A DNA stretch of 64,000 nucleotides from assembly GCA_036346375.1 (NCBI GenBank), contig CM070520.1:12907791-12971790 (forward strand), given 5' to 3'. The position numbers and the translations under genes are program-made. The notes under the pieces were generated by a model. That model worked only from the letters and a program-made list of their open reading frames with translations, did not search any database and was not told the origin of the DNA. This DNA comes from Guadua angustifolia. Taxonomy: Eukaryota; Streptophyta; Magnoliopsida; Poales; Poaceae. The number at the start of each line of letters is the position of its first letter. The first letter of the stretch is position 1. Shown in pieces: positions 33,845-44,940 of this stretch.

Positions 33845-34395
33845 AATTTACAGGGGGCGCATGCGCCAGATTTATGTACAAAACTGAATACAAAAACGTT
33901 GTGTCAGGTTTGCGCGTATAGCCATGCTACTAGTTTCTTAAGTCCCATTGCTTCTGCAAAACTCCAATTCGACACCTCATGATTGATTGGTTCAAGAATT
34001 GCTCCTTGGGTCAACCATCTATTCTCAAAGACTTTACTATTGCACTCTTTCCACCATTACTAGCATTGCTAATATAATGAGTGTTTTGGCACCTTTCTAA
34101 AATTCCGGGAGGGAGTTTACCCGGTCTAGGCTCCACTGCTCCAGATGTGTAGTTGTGGTTCTCGTCGGTCCGATGGTAGTGCTAGCAGGCAGACCTAGTA
34201 GACAATAGACAACCACAGTCATCGAACTTGAGGGCAACCAACGAAGAGGTGACGTATAGTCTCAAGATGTCGACAACACATTTGACAGGAATATTGATTT
34301 GGTCCCTCTCTAAGTTGTAGACGTTGTGCTGTCCAAATCCAGTTGTGCAAGGCGAGCCAGAAGAAGAATTTGTGTCACAACGGTGCCTATGTTAA
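33845..34395 (-). mobile_element. LINE (L1-type) 3'-end remnant
   Basis: Minus-strand translation shows the C-terminal zinc-finger region of a plant LINE ORF2: FFFWLALHNWIWTAQRL, then C-X2-C (CQMCC), HLFVGC, and further on WWKECNSKVFENRWLTQGAI. Several stops interrupt it. Its end lies at about 33845, in sequence resembling a LINE 3' UTR. It sits inside the NLR pseudogene. Confidence 0.75.
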
Positions 34396-34913
34396 TCGAG
34401 TCATGATGTGGAAGGTCTTGGGGCGATGATATTAAGAAAATAATATTGTCTTGAAATATCATGAATCCTGATTTGTTCAATCCATCCATGTGCCTTGCTT
34501 CTGGCAACAACATGGACCAAACTTCTTTGAGCCACCTCAGTAACAATCTTACCTGCTGTTTCTTCTGGTTTTTGCTTTGCCGGATATGTGGAATCTAGCA
34601 TTCGGCTATCCATAATTCGATAAGATCTTGTACTGATATATCATAATCCTCAGGAAAAAGAAGCAAGATAGAGGAAACAAGATTTTAAATAATGATTTGG
34701 CAGGTCATTGCAACTACGAGCTAATAATGCAGTTGCTCCAGCATGAGCGGATCATATCACACGGTGATCTTCTCGCACAAGTAATGCTGAGTTTTGGAAT
34801 ATGTTCCATTTGGAGAAGTCATGTCACGAGTCGTAAGTCGTCGCTCGTCTTTAATAAAGTCAGGTGGGGTCCATCTCAAAAAGTACCGATTAGGGCAAAC
34901 TCACCATCATACT

Positions 34914-35120
34914 TAGGGCATGTATAATGCTATAGGCAGTTACTGTCTATAACAAATTGCCATGTCACCTATAGACAACCTTATATAATGATACAGACAA
35001 TCATTTTTTTATTCCTGTGCTACAATCAATTCATCTCTACACACAACTAGCTTGGTTCCCTGCATACTCTGATCATTGCAAATGTATAGACAATTCTTTC
35101 TCTTTCATCCACATCAACAA
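34914..35120. mobile_element. Possible MITE fragment
   Basis: AGGGCATGTATAATGCTATA with repeated TATAGACA/GTCTATA motifs. Similar motifs (inverted) occur at 53515-53680 and 47815-47872, where the gypsy element has inserted. The borders are not resolved. Confidence 0.35.
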
Positions 35121-35187
35121 ACACTACTACTGCATCGCCTCATCGCGATTTTCATCATCGCCGAGTAGGTATGAGCGGCAAGGGTAA

Positions 35188-35470
35188 TATTATCACCGCC
35201 GGTTGAATGTAGAACCGACAAGTGATAATATTACCACTGCCGGTTCTAACTTCAATCGGCAGTGATAAGAATAGTATAAATTTCCTGCAGGAATGGAGGC
35301 AATATCATTGCCGGTTTAATAGAGAACCGGCAGTGATAAGAAGATATCACTGCCGGTTTATATGTAAAACCGGTAGTAATTTATCATTGCCGGTTCGTCT
35401 ATAAACCGGCAGTGATAAGACCATTTTCACTGCCGGTTTTACTATAGAACTGGCAGTGATATTACTGTTC
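35188..35470. repeat. CACTA subterminal repeats, left block
   Basis: About ten copies of (ATC)ACTGCCGGTT and AACCGGCAGTGAT in alternating orientation, spaced 15-30 bp. In this superfamily such motifs are the binding sites of the element-encoded TnpA-like protein. Confidence 0.85.
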
Positions 35471-35692
35471 CCCATTATTAGTTCGATACAGAACATAAGA
35501 AACATTGTAATTTATCTCGCACAGAATATATGAAAGCATAATTAGTTAAAAAAAACAGAACATATGAAAGCAAATTTGTAATTTGCGGGATATGTATTAA
35601 TTAAAATACAGAACATTTACAAAACAAAATTAGGTATATCGTCTATTATTACAAATTTAGTCCTAATTATAATAAGCCAATGGCGCGAAGCC

Positions 35693-35962
35693 CTATATCC
35701 AAGAGTCTTCGTCGTCCTCCTCCTCCTCGTCGCCGGAGCTGCCGCTTGATGACTGATCGGAGTTGCGGCGGTGCTCGTCCTCCTTCTCCTCCGAATCCGA
35801 TTCGGTGGCGGAGTTGGTCTTGCCTCAACGCCGCAGTTCCTCGCCGCCGTCGCTGTCGTCGTCGTCCTCCTCCTCCTCCTTCTCCTCCTCCTTCTTCTCC
35901 TCCTTCTCTAGCGAAGGAGCGGGGCTTTGCCCAACACGTGCTCGCTTCTTGGAGGGTGCCAT
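35693..35962 (-). pseudogene. Short acidic, nuclear-type protein frame inside the CACTA element
   Basis: ATG at 35962 on the minus strand, stop TAG at 35695-35693, 90 codons, one in-frame TGA after about 45 codons. The product starts MAPSKKRARVGQSPAPS (a basic, nuclear-localisation-like KKRAR), continues with a Glu/Lys run and DDDDSDGGEE, and after the TGA ends in a Ser/Glu/Asp-rich tail closing EEEDDEDSWI. It lies between two subterminal arrays, opposite in strand to the transposase. This position and acidity suggest an accessory element protein, but I do not recognise a named family. Confidence 0.45.
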
Positions 35963-36159
35963 TTTTGCAACAATAGTGGATTGTGTGGGGGTGCCATTCT
36001 TGCAACAATAGTGGCATTATATAGAGGCAGAATGGGAAGGGCAACAGTTGGCAGAGGAATGTGAAGCGCAACGGTTGGCGCGGCAGAGGAACGGGCAAGC
36101 GCGCGGCAGAGGAACGGGCAGGCGCGACGGTTGGGTTGGCGCGGCAGTTTGAAGGGTGG

Positions 36160-36455
36160 GACGTATCACTGCCGGTTTATATTACCAACCGGTAGTGATA
36201 ACTGACTATCACTGCCGGTTAATACCTATAACCGGTAGTGATATATTACTGCCGGTTTAATTTACAACCGGCAGTGATATTTAAAGTTTACTGCCGGTTC
36301 GTATATTCAACCGGCAGTGATATGTATTTTCCCGCAACCCAATTTTCCCACGTAGTATGACCTTATCATCGCTTGCTTCAGCGAGACGGCAGTGATAAGC
36401 TATTTTCCCGCGTACTATGACCTTATCACTGCCGGTTCTTCGCAGAGCCGGCAGT
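36160..36455. repeat. CACTA subterminal repeats, second left block
   Basis: Further ATCACTGCCGGTT motifs in both orientations, including a longer duplicated phrase TTTTCCCGCG(T/C)A(C/G)TATGACCTTATCA. The block ends just before the putative transposase promoter. Confidence 0.85.
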
Positions 36456-36460
36456 GATAA

Positions 36461-36478
36461 GCTATTTATATAGCAATC
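36461..36478 (+). promoter_or_regulatory. Putative TATA box of the CACTA transposase gene
   Basis: GCTATTTATATAGC immediately follows the last subterminal repeat and precedes leader-like sequence about 1.2 kb upstream of the transposase start. Confidence 0.5.
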
Positions 36479-36843
36479 CACCTGACCGACGCCTTTACCC
36501 GGCCGAGCAGAAGAGAGGAACTCTTTGCTCGGTTGTATTTTTCTTGGAGAGGTGCTGCCGAAATTTTGTGTTAGTATTTTGTTCATATTTTTCATCGAAT
36601 CGACATCTTCTCCAACCGAGCAGAACAAAGAGAAGCTCTATTATCTTGGCGAGTTGCTGCTGAAAAATTGTATTAAATTTTTTCGAGGTTACTACCTTGA
36701 TATATGTTATATTTGTCGTAAAATTTTACTTTACAGAGTGCTATAGATGTTGATAATTGCTGATTGTACGGTGTGAACAATTTATGTCGGTAGTGCTAAA
36801 ATTAAGATCTAGCTAAATTATTGAATAAATTATAATTCATATT

Positions 36844-37101
36844 GTAGTGGATGTTTAAGTAATAAAAATTGCTAGATGGACAATTATGCATAATTGTAAT
36901 TAATTTAATTAATGAAAATTTGTTATATGGATTTTTAATAGTAAAGATTGCTAGATGATCAATTATAAATAGTGAGAATTGCTAGTTGAATATTTAAATA
37001 ATGGAAAATGGTAGATGGATTTTGCAATAATGAAAGTTGGAACATAAATAATTATTTAGAAATATATCCTTATATTGAATTATATGCTTGTTTGTTGTAG
37101 A
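36844..37101. repeat. 258-bp direct repeat, copy 1
   Basis: Identical to 37301-37557 except for one extra A near its start. AT-rich, non-coding, in the transposase leader. A 199-bp spacer separates the copies. Confidence 0.95.
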
Positions 37102-37300
37102 TTAATTTAATTTAATAGCTAGCGCTACATAACAAAATGAAATGAAGAAATCTTCTAAATAATTAAAAAATGCTAGATGGATATTTAAATAGTGAAAAAG
37201 GTTTGATGTATTATATAGGCAAAATTGCTAGATGTATTTGTAAAACTAATCATTTACAATTATATTGTTATTTGCAGAAATTCATATCCATTTTAGTGAT

Positions 37301-37557
37301 GTAGTGGATGTTTAAGTAATAAAATTGCTAGATGGACAATTATGCATAATTGTAATTAATTTAATTAATGAAAATTTGTTATATGGATTTTTAATAGTAA
37401 AGATTGCTAGATGATCAATTATAAATAGTGAGAATTGCTAGTTGAATATTTAAATAATGGAAAATGGTAGATGGATTTTGCAATAATGAAAGTTGGAACA
37501 TAAATAATTATTTAGAAATATATCCTTATATTGAATTATATGCTTGTTTGTTGTAGA
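37301..37557. repeat. 258-bp direct repeat, copy 2
   Basis: Second copy of the block at 36844-37101. The near-identity, in an otherwise decayed element, indicates a recent duplication or an assembly artefact. Confidence 0.95.
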
Positions 37558-37707
37558 CAAATTACAATTATATTGTTATTTGCGTTATATGCTTATAATG
37601 TGTTTATCGTTTTAATTAATTAGCAATGCATGACTACTGTAAAGAATAAATTATTTTGATATCGTTTGTTCATATACTGAAATGTAGTTTGATATAATTA
37701 ACTGTAG

Positions 37708-40350
37708 ATGGACCGAAGGTGGATGTATGACACGGACCGTAGCGGTCCAGAGTTCTTTAATGGTGTGACTTGTTTTTTGAATGCGGCTGCGGCACATAAG
37801 TTGAGAAACCTGGCGGACTATATGTGTTGTCCATGCGTTGATTGCAAAAATGAGAAGATGTTTTGTAACATAGAGTCGATACGTGCACACTTGCTTCGAA
37901 GGGGTTTCAAGGCTAGCTATATCTGTTGGACTGAGCACGGTGAAGATGATATTGTACATGAAGGGCAACACATTGATGAAGATGATATTGTACATGAAGG
38001 GTAACACATTGATGAAGATGATGGAGACAACGATATGACGGCGGTGGAAGATGCGTTCGTTGATATCCACGAAGATGATCTAGATCAAATGCTGCGTGAT
38101 GGGGAGGGGGACTTCACGAGTGAAAGGGAGTTTCAAAAGTTCCAGCGTATGGTAGAGGATTCTACAACGCCATTGTACCCGGGCTGCAAGGAGGAGCACA
38201 GAAAGCTGCATACCGTGCTTTCACTACTGCAGTTGAAGGCAAGCAATGGTTGGTCCGATAAGAGCTTTACTGAGCTGTTATGTCTCTTGGGGGACTTGCT
38301 TCCAGAGGGTAACGTGTTGCCTTCAACTACGCATCGTGCCAAGCAGTTGTCCGCCTGTTGGGACTGGAAGTACAAAGAATACACGCATGTCCAAACGATT
38401 GCATATTGTATCGCAATGAGTTTGCAGACATGGATGCCTGTATTGTTTGCAAAGCAAAGCGGTATAAGGGCAACGACGACAATATCGAGAATGAAGATGT
38501 CGGGGTGAGGCGTAAGAAGAAGAGGTGTCCCCGTAAGGTGGTGTGGTATTTCCCTATAATCCCCCGCCTAAAGTGATTGTTTGCGAACAAAAGGCATGCC
38601 CAATTGCTACGATGGCACGCCGAAGAGCGTAAGAAGGATGGAATGCTCAGACACCCTGCTGATTCTGTGCAATGGAGGAACATCGACAGAAAATATAAGA
38701 AGCACTTTGCATATGATGTGAGGAATATAAGGTTTGGGTTGAGTACAGATGGGATGAATCCTTTTGGCAACATGAGTAGTCGTCACAGCACTTGGCCGGT
38801 GACTTTATGTATCTACAACCTTCCTCCTTGGCTTTGCATGAAACGAAAGTACATTATGATGCCATTATTTATCCAAGGGCCCAGGCAACCTGGCAATGAT
38901 ATCGATGTGTACCTCAAACCATTGGTTGAAGATCTTCTAATATTGTGGAACGATGGTGTACAGGTATGGAATGAGTATAAAAGAGAAAACTTTATCCTAC
39001 GGGCATTATTGTTCGTAACCATTAATGATTATCCTGCTCTTGGCAACCTGTCGGGCCGACGACAAAAGGCTTCAATGGATGCGCCCAATTCGGATGATAC
39101 AACTAGCCGTGGGTCAAGAACGCCAAAAATGGCTTACATGCGGCATCGTAGGTTCCTTTGCAAGGATCACCCATACCGCAATAATAAGAGAGCTTTTGAC
39201 GGGACAAAGGAGACTGCCTTAGCTCCGAAGAATCACACTGGGAAACAAATATTTGCCGCTGTAAAGGATCTTACAATTATTCATGGAAAGGGAGCCAGAG
39301 TACATCTATTCCGACTTCCGGGATAAGGCTCCTTTGTGGAAAAAGAAATCGATTTTGGATCCTACCTTATTGGCAAGACTGAAATTCGACACGCAATCGA
39401 CGTCATGCACATAGAGAAGAACGTGTGTGATAGCTTGCTTGGTATCTTCTCGACATACCGCAAAACGAAGATACACTTCAAGCAAGGATGGACCTCAAGA
39501 TATGAAACTAAGGAAGGAGCGCATCACGAAGAAATGGATACAGAGCAAAAAGTACCTTCCGCATGACTGCTACACTTTGAGCAAGAAAGAGAAAATTAGC
39601 GTTTGCGAATGCTTGCACGGAATCAAAGTTCCGTCTGGTTACTCGCTAACATAAAGAGACTAGTCTCAATGAAAGACTTAAAGTTAATTGGTATGAAGTC
39701 TCACGATTGCCACGTGATGATGACACGAGATGCTTCCAATTGCAATTAGGGGGTTCTCGCTAGAGAAAGTCCGAGACCCAATTATCAAGTTGTGTTCATT
39801 CTTCAACGCGATTTCACGTAAGGATAAAAAGAGCGCAAGATACGACATAAATGGTTTTACATTTTATACAAGAGCGCAAGATAAAAGAGCACCAATCAAA
39901 ATAGCGGTATTCAGTATAGATGCCTATGACAACAATGGAAATAGGCAAACCTACTACTGATTCATAGAAGAGATTTGGGAGCTTGACTATGGACCTTTGA
40001 AGGTCCCTCTCTTCGGTGCCAATGGGTCGATTTTCCTGGCGTGAATATCGACAAGTACGGCATCACTCATCAGGACCTCAAACTCGTTGGATACAGAGAA
40101 GAACCATTCAGATTTGCTAATTACATTACACAAATCTTTTTGTAACCGACCGACTAACAAGGAGCGCCACGTGGTTATTCAAGGAAAAAGAAGGATTGTC
40201 GGAGTTGAGAATGTTGTCGACGAGGAAGAGTACAACCAATTCGATGAGCTTCCCCCTTTTAGAGAGGACGTTGACCTAAGTACCATGGAAGAGAGTGACG
40301 AAGCTACGTACATACGCCGCGATCATAACGAAGGTCGAATCGTAGCTTAG
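37708..40350 (+). pseudogene. CACTA transposase (TNP2-type), disrupted
   Basis: The start MDRRWMYD at 37708 and the following C-X2-C zinc-binding segment (CPCVDCKN) mark the transposase-associated domain. After stops and frame changes come the TNP2 core (38400-39650; DGMNPFGNMSSRHSTWPV, HIEKNVCDSLLG, LHGIKVPSGYS), then LPIAIRGF, and then a jump to a DUF4216-like C-terminus (KYGI; VVIQGKRRIVGVENVVDEEE). The DUF4218-type block that normally lies between IRG and this C-terminus is largely missing, so there is an internal deletion near 39800. The frame is broken at 38002, 38508, 38576, 39326, 39566 and 39960. The protein would bind the element ends and catalyse cut-and-paste transposition if intact. 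Confidence 0.85.
37945..38016 (+). repeat. 36-bp in-frame tandem duplication
   Basis: GATGATATTGTACATGAAGG repeats at 37945 and 37981 with period 36. The second copy has TAA where the first has CAA, which ends the first transposase frame. Confidence 0.9.
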
Positions 40351-40764
40351 TTGTAGTAATGAAATGTATGCTTTCTTTTGTATGAACGACATGTTTATTT
40401 TCTCATATGTAACAATTAATGTAATATATGCAATAATGGAAATTGAGGTTATGCTTTCTTTTGATCAAATTGAAAGTTTCACTTAATTGGTCGGAGATTA
40501 GCATATCACTGCATTTGGATTTTTGTGATTTTGACTGCACTTGAATTTGTTTGAATTTGACAGCATTTGTTGTTCAATTTGCAAGCATTATTTGATTTTT
40601 GAAATATTAAAACAATTAAAATAGTTAGCAATATGATTTTCATAATTTTAGAACCTAATAAAAATTTGGGGAAATATTTAAATAAAATATTAGATGTCCT
40701 ATAATATGCCTCCAAAAATTTTAAGAGAATTTGGATCAAATTTAATAGAATTTGGTCAGAGAGC

Positions 40765-41015
40765 CTATCACTGTCGGTTGTACATATGGGCCGGTAGTAC
40801 TATTCCGCTATCACTGCCGGTTGTACATATTGACTGACAGTAATATTCCACTATCAATGTCGGTTGTACAATGGACCGACAGTAATATTTCCACTATCAC
40901 TGTCGGTTGTACAATGGACCGACAGTAATATTCCATTATCACTGCCCGTTGTAATTATTGATCAAGCACTAATATACTATCGCTGCGGTGGTTTTATTGA
41001 ACCGGCAAGTGATAG
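40765..41015. repeat. CACTA subterminal repeats, right block
   Basis: TATCACTG(T/C)CGGTTGTACA with inverse copies (ACCGACAGTAATATT), more diverged than the left blocks. Confidence 0.8.
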
Positions 41016-41455
41016 TCCACCCTATAAATATACTTTTACCGCTCTCCTTTTAGTTACCCTAACCCTAGCCGCGCCCTCCTCTCACTTTTTTTGCGCACTG
41101 TCGCCTCGGAGCTCCCCGCCGCCACCACGCCTCGGACCACCGCGCCGGCTTCGCATCGAGCTCCCGCGCCACCTCGACTTCGTCAGCCGTCGCCTCGCTC
41201 GCCTCGGACCGCAGCGTCGCCTCGACTCAGGCCGGCCCCCGTCGCCTCCCCACCGTCACCTTCACCTCCACGCTGTCTCCCCAACGTCGCGTCGACCTCC
41301 CCACCGTCTCCCCGCCGTCGCTTTGGTCCTGCTCTTGCGATGTGTGAATGTGCATGTGCAGATGTGAATGTGCAGATGTGAATGTGAATGTGAATGTGAT
41401 TGTGAATGTGAATGTTTCAGATGTGCATGTGCAGATTTGAATGTGCAGATGCTAA
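41016..41455 (+). other. Promoter/leader-like GC-rich block and GTGAAT microsatellite
   Basis: TATA-like CCCTATAAATATAC at about 41020 is followed by CTAACCCTAGCCGCGCC and a GCCGCC/CCTCG-rich block with open frames but no domain. Then comes a (GTGAAT/GTGCA)n microsatellite at 41341-41451. It may be the first exon of a gene truncated by CACTA insertion or by the gap. No protein family recognised. Confidence 0.4.
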
Positions 41456-42714
41456 GGGGCCAGTCAATTCGTTTGGCTTGGGGACCTAGCATGTGGGTAT
41501 AGTGTTCAGTGAGGATTTAGGACTGAAATAGACAATTTGTGACAACTAATTTGTGACAATCTATTCTTTTTGATTTGCTAATGCTTGCTGTGATATCTTG
41601 TTAGTTTAAACTCTGATTGGTAGTTGAGCAACATATTATGTTCCATTGTGATGAAATATGTTTCCAACTAATTACTCTTCTATTTTGACTTCCACTAGAT
41701 TGTTTTTTTACTGCACGTTCCACCAGAATGTTTGTCCACTAGAATGTTTTTTTACTGCATTCTCTCTTGTATTCACATTCGGCATTCTCTCTTGTATCCA
41801 CTTATTTGTCTAATTAGTGTTCAATACCTGTTGTCACTTTACTTCTGTTAGTAGCACTTCTTTGTCTATATTTTGTTTAGTTCAGTTGATAATGTTGTTT
41901 GACACGGATCTAAATGTTCGATTGCTATGTCAACTAGTTGATCAAAACACTATCTGTTGATGAGTATTAGGCATTGAACTAGTAGACTTTACTCTATTTT
42001 CCTTAGTCTGATCAGTACTACATATCTGAATGTATGCTCACTATCAGTGTTACTTCATTGTCTTTATATTGCTCTGTTCAGTTAATTAGTTGGCTACCGA
42101 TCTGAATAATAATTGCTTGGTGAAATAGCTAGCTAACTAATCCGAACTTCATTTCATGATTCGCTTAGCAAATATTTAATCTACTGATCTGAATGTATGC
42201 TGAACTGAATATAATCTGTTAACAGCGAGCTTGATTATCATTTTTTTTAATGTGTATGTTAAGGTGGTAAGGGTTCGAAACTAAGGTAAGGTTGTCACAA
42301 ATTAGTCTATTACTCGTCCCTTATGGCGAGGAGGGCCTTTGGGCAACCCGACATCTGAGAACACTCAAAATAAACAAGTTGAGCTTTATGCTAGTTGCCT
42401 TGTTCATTTTTCTGCCCTTGTGCTGTTTTGATCATTTTGCTCTATAGTTATTTATATTGTAGCCAAAAGTAAACTTCAATTTGGTGCTTTGTACATGTTC
42501 TTGAAAGATGTATACATGTGTTGTAAATATTTGTTTTGTGCCACTAATTGTAATAGTAAGTAGACGTAATAGTTGTAGTTCATTTAGTTAATACTCCGTG
42601 CACGGGACTTTTGGGTGACAGTGAGCATACACTTAAGTGGAGTATGGGTGTCACCTCTAAGTCCAACGCACTCAGTGAGGAATCGATTCATATTTACGGG
42701 TGCCCACGAGAGGT
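41456..42714. other. No supported gene
   Basis: Intron-like, T-rich sequence with short frames only. Confidence 0.45.
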
Positions 42715-42814
42715 NNNNNNNNNNNNNNNNNNNNNNNNNNNNNNNNNNNNNNNNNNNNNNNNNNNNNNNNNNNNNNNNNNNNNNNNNNNNNNNNNNNNNN
42801 NNNNNNNNNNNNNN
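42715..42814. other. Assembly gap (100 N)
   Basis: Exactly 100 N, the usual placeholder for a gap of unknown size. Continuity of features across it is not established. Confidence 0.98.
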
Positions 42815-43384
42815 GCCGTTGCAAGGGAAAAAGGAGTATCTTCAAAATGAACACCATAACAATACATTATTTAACATCTCTTTTGAAAGCAAGGTTATAA
42901 CCTACGGATTAGCATCATAAAAGTACTTACACCCGTGTGAAATCAAAAGTGTATGGAACTGAGTGAAAAGGGTAACAAAAAGGAAAAATCAGCAAGGGAG
43001 AGATAATGCTTACTAAGAAAGTATCCCAGTAACTGAAATAATAGACTTCGTGTTCCATGCAAACTCTTAGTTCAGAAACAAAATTACATGCAAGTACACG
43101 TCTGGTAGGGAAAAATTACCATAGCTCCACATGTGCTGACTATATAAAGAGCATGTGTTTGTTACTTTGTTACCGCTACTTGCGAGGCACATGCAACAAT
43201 TGACGCATGATATAAAAGAATGCAACAATTGAAGCACGATATTCAAAATCGTACATTATCGTACTTTCATTTACCTTAATGTGGAGGCAAAATCAACTTC
43301 AAGAATCAACCATAGATTGTCCATCCCGAAGCTTGCTGGCTGAGATTAAAAAAAGTCCAAAACCGACCAAATCAGGGTTTAGGG

Positions 43385-44042
43385 TGTTGGCTTTCCCAAG
43401 ATCAAACACACGCGAACTCGTGGACACATGAACAAGAAATACACCAAGAACATACACACACTTATATATTCTCGTACTTAGCCCAACAAGAATACAAGGA
43501 ACATATCCTTAAAGATACCTACCGACTCAAGATTACAACGGACTTGAGTTAGTACCTTTCTTCTATGTTCCTAGCTACTCTCTTCGCAGCCTCTCACTTG
43601 TTCCAAGCTAACACTGTACGAATATATATAAACATGCTCTTGAGCTTCTGCCGCCCAGATGTGTCCGACGTTCTGCATGCAGCCACGAGGCCCACGAACT
43701 CCACGAGGCCCGCTCCACCAACGTGCTATTCCATGCGCCACCAGAAGACCCGGCTGCCACCCGTTGCCACCAGCGCAACGCGTGATCTGTTTCTTCCGCT
43801 TGCATGCGACTCGGCCACCACACGACTACGGCACCTAGGACTAATATGCATGGACACAACATGCATGCAGGCTTAGACTAATTATCTTGATCTTAGTCCA
43901 ATGCATGCAAGCTAAATAACCACCTAGTCTAGCTACGTGCAACACCATGCATGCGACTAGATAACAGAAAAACAAAACTAACACATGCATGTACACGGTT
44001 CTAACGTGTACAATTATTCTAACAACAAGATTAACCCTAACA
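43385..44042. mobile_element. Solo LTR, 658 bp
   Basis: Starts TGTTGGCTTTCCC and ends ACCCTAACA (TG...CA with inverted TGTT/AACA). It is flanked by TAGGG at 43380-43384 and 44043-44047. No internal retroelement sequence remains, so it is a product of LTR-LTR recombination. Confidence 0.85.
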
Positions 44043-44940
44043 TAGGGAAAATTACAACTGACCGAAGCTTGTATTTACTCTACCAGACATAGCAAATTCC
44101 TGAAGCTGTGAATACCATAGTTTTACCTTTGAAAGGGTAAATCTATGGATCTGATCTATCAATATGGGCAGCAGCTGCAATTTTAGACAATCTGAGGGCA
44201 ATTCAAGCCCATTTAAAGCGCAGCACTAATACAAATGCAAACGAATAGTCTGAGCTGAAGCTGACATTTTGTCAAACACAATGCATGGACACTTAAAACT
44301 ACGTTGTGCTATGAAGAACATCGCAAAAGATTTCAAAAATTACCTGTAACAGGAAACACGGCTGCAACCCAATAGAAGAGACATTCACGCAATGCCAATA
44401 CATCATCATGTAAGGACACAATGCAATCGCAATGTACTGTAGCAATTCTAAGCTACTCTGATGAATGGAAAATATATCTAGTGGTGTGATCGTGATTGAT
44501 GAAATTAACATGGCCAGACAGGATAGTCTTATTCTAATTCAGAAAGTAGGCTAATCCCTTTCCCTATACTGTTTGATCTAGTGGTGTGATCGTGATTGAT
44601 GAAATTAACATGGCCAGACAGGATAGTCTTATTCTAATTCAGAAAGTAGGCTAATCCCTTTCCCTTTACTGTTTGATTACTATTGGATCAACTACTCTGC
44701 AGCTTGTTGTTCCCACTGAAGTTCCGGTTGAGTATTGCAGCAAGCCTCACACCTCCTTGAGCAATTCTCTTCTGGACAACCGGCAGCGCAGAGAAGAAAT
44801 AGTCGTCTGCAGTTTAATTTCAAGAGGATCACACCACAGTATACACACAGAGCTCCTCAGATTAGTATCGAGATAAAATGTTACATCAAAATTGCACATC
44901 GTACTTTCATTTACCTTATTGTGCCCGCGCCCGTGAGGAG
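44043..44940. other. No supported gene; contains one recent tandem duplication
   Basis: Short frames only. The phrase TCGTACTTTCATTTACCTTA at about 43258 recurs at about 44898. Confidence 0.5.
44476..44675. repeat. Perfect 100-bp tandem duplication
   Basis: 44476-44575 and 44576-44675 are identical except for one base near the end (CCCTATACTG versus CCCTTTACTG). Confidence 0.95.

Larger units (their letters stand above)
33120..34740 (-). pseudogene. NLR pseudogene, RPM1-like, split by a LINE fragment
   Basis: On the minus strand from 34740 down: NB-ARC tail sequence (LPNHYLKSCFLYL, FPEDYDIS, VTEVAQRSLVHVVARS, RIHDI) with frame breaks, then a LINE 3' end (34395..33845), then two copies of an LRR piece (LVVL, PEKQLP, EVIKQILDAG) at about 33780..33600 and 33475..33290. 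Homologous to NLR1-3 but lacking the CC domain, P-loop and most LRRs. The order of parts fits one former gene broken by the LINE and then partly duplicated. Not functional. Confidence 0.8.
35122..41015 (+). mobile_element. Decayed CACTA (En/Spm-type) transposon with transposase
   Basis: Arrays of the subterminal motif ATCACTGCCGGTT and its inverse AACCGGCAGTGAT occur at 35188-35470, 36160-36455 and 40765-41015. Between the last two lies a transposase gene with the transposase-associated and TNP2 domains on the plus strand. CACTACTACTGC at 35122 may be the left terminus; no matching right terminus was found before the assembly gap, so the right border is open. All coding parts carry stops or deletions, so the element cannot move by itself. 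Confidence 0.75.

Noticed and set aside
35667..36098. 143-codon minus-strand frame overlapping the acidic ORF
   Set aside because: It runs in another phase of the same GC-rich stretch and gives an Arg/Gly-rich product. The acidic frame with a nuclear-type start is the better candidate.
35188..36455. Regularly spaced short repeats resembling a CRISPR array
   Set aside because: The repeats are about 13 bp, alternate in orientation and vary in spacing. They flank a CACTA transposase and fit subterminal binding motifs of a plant transposon.
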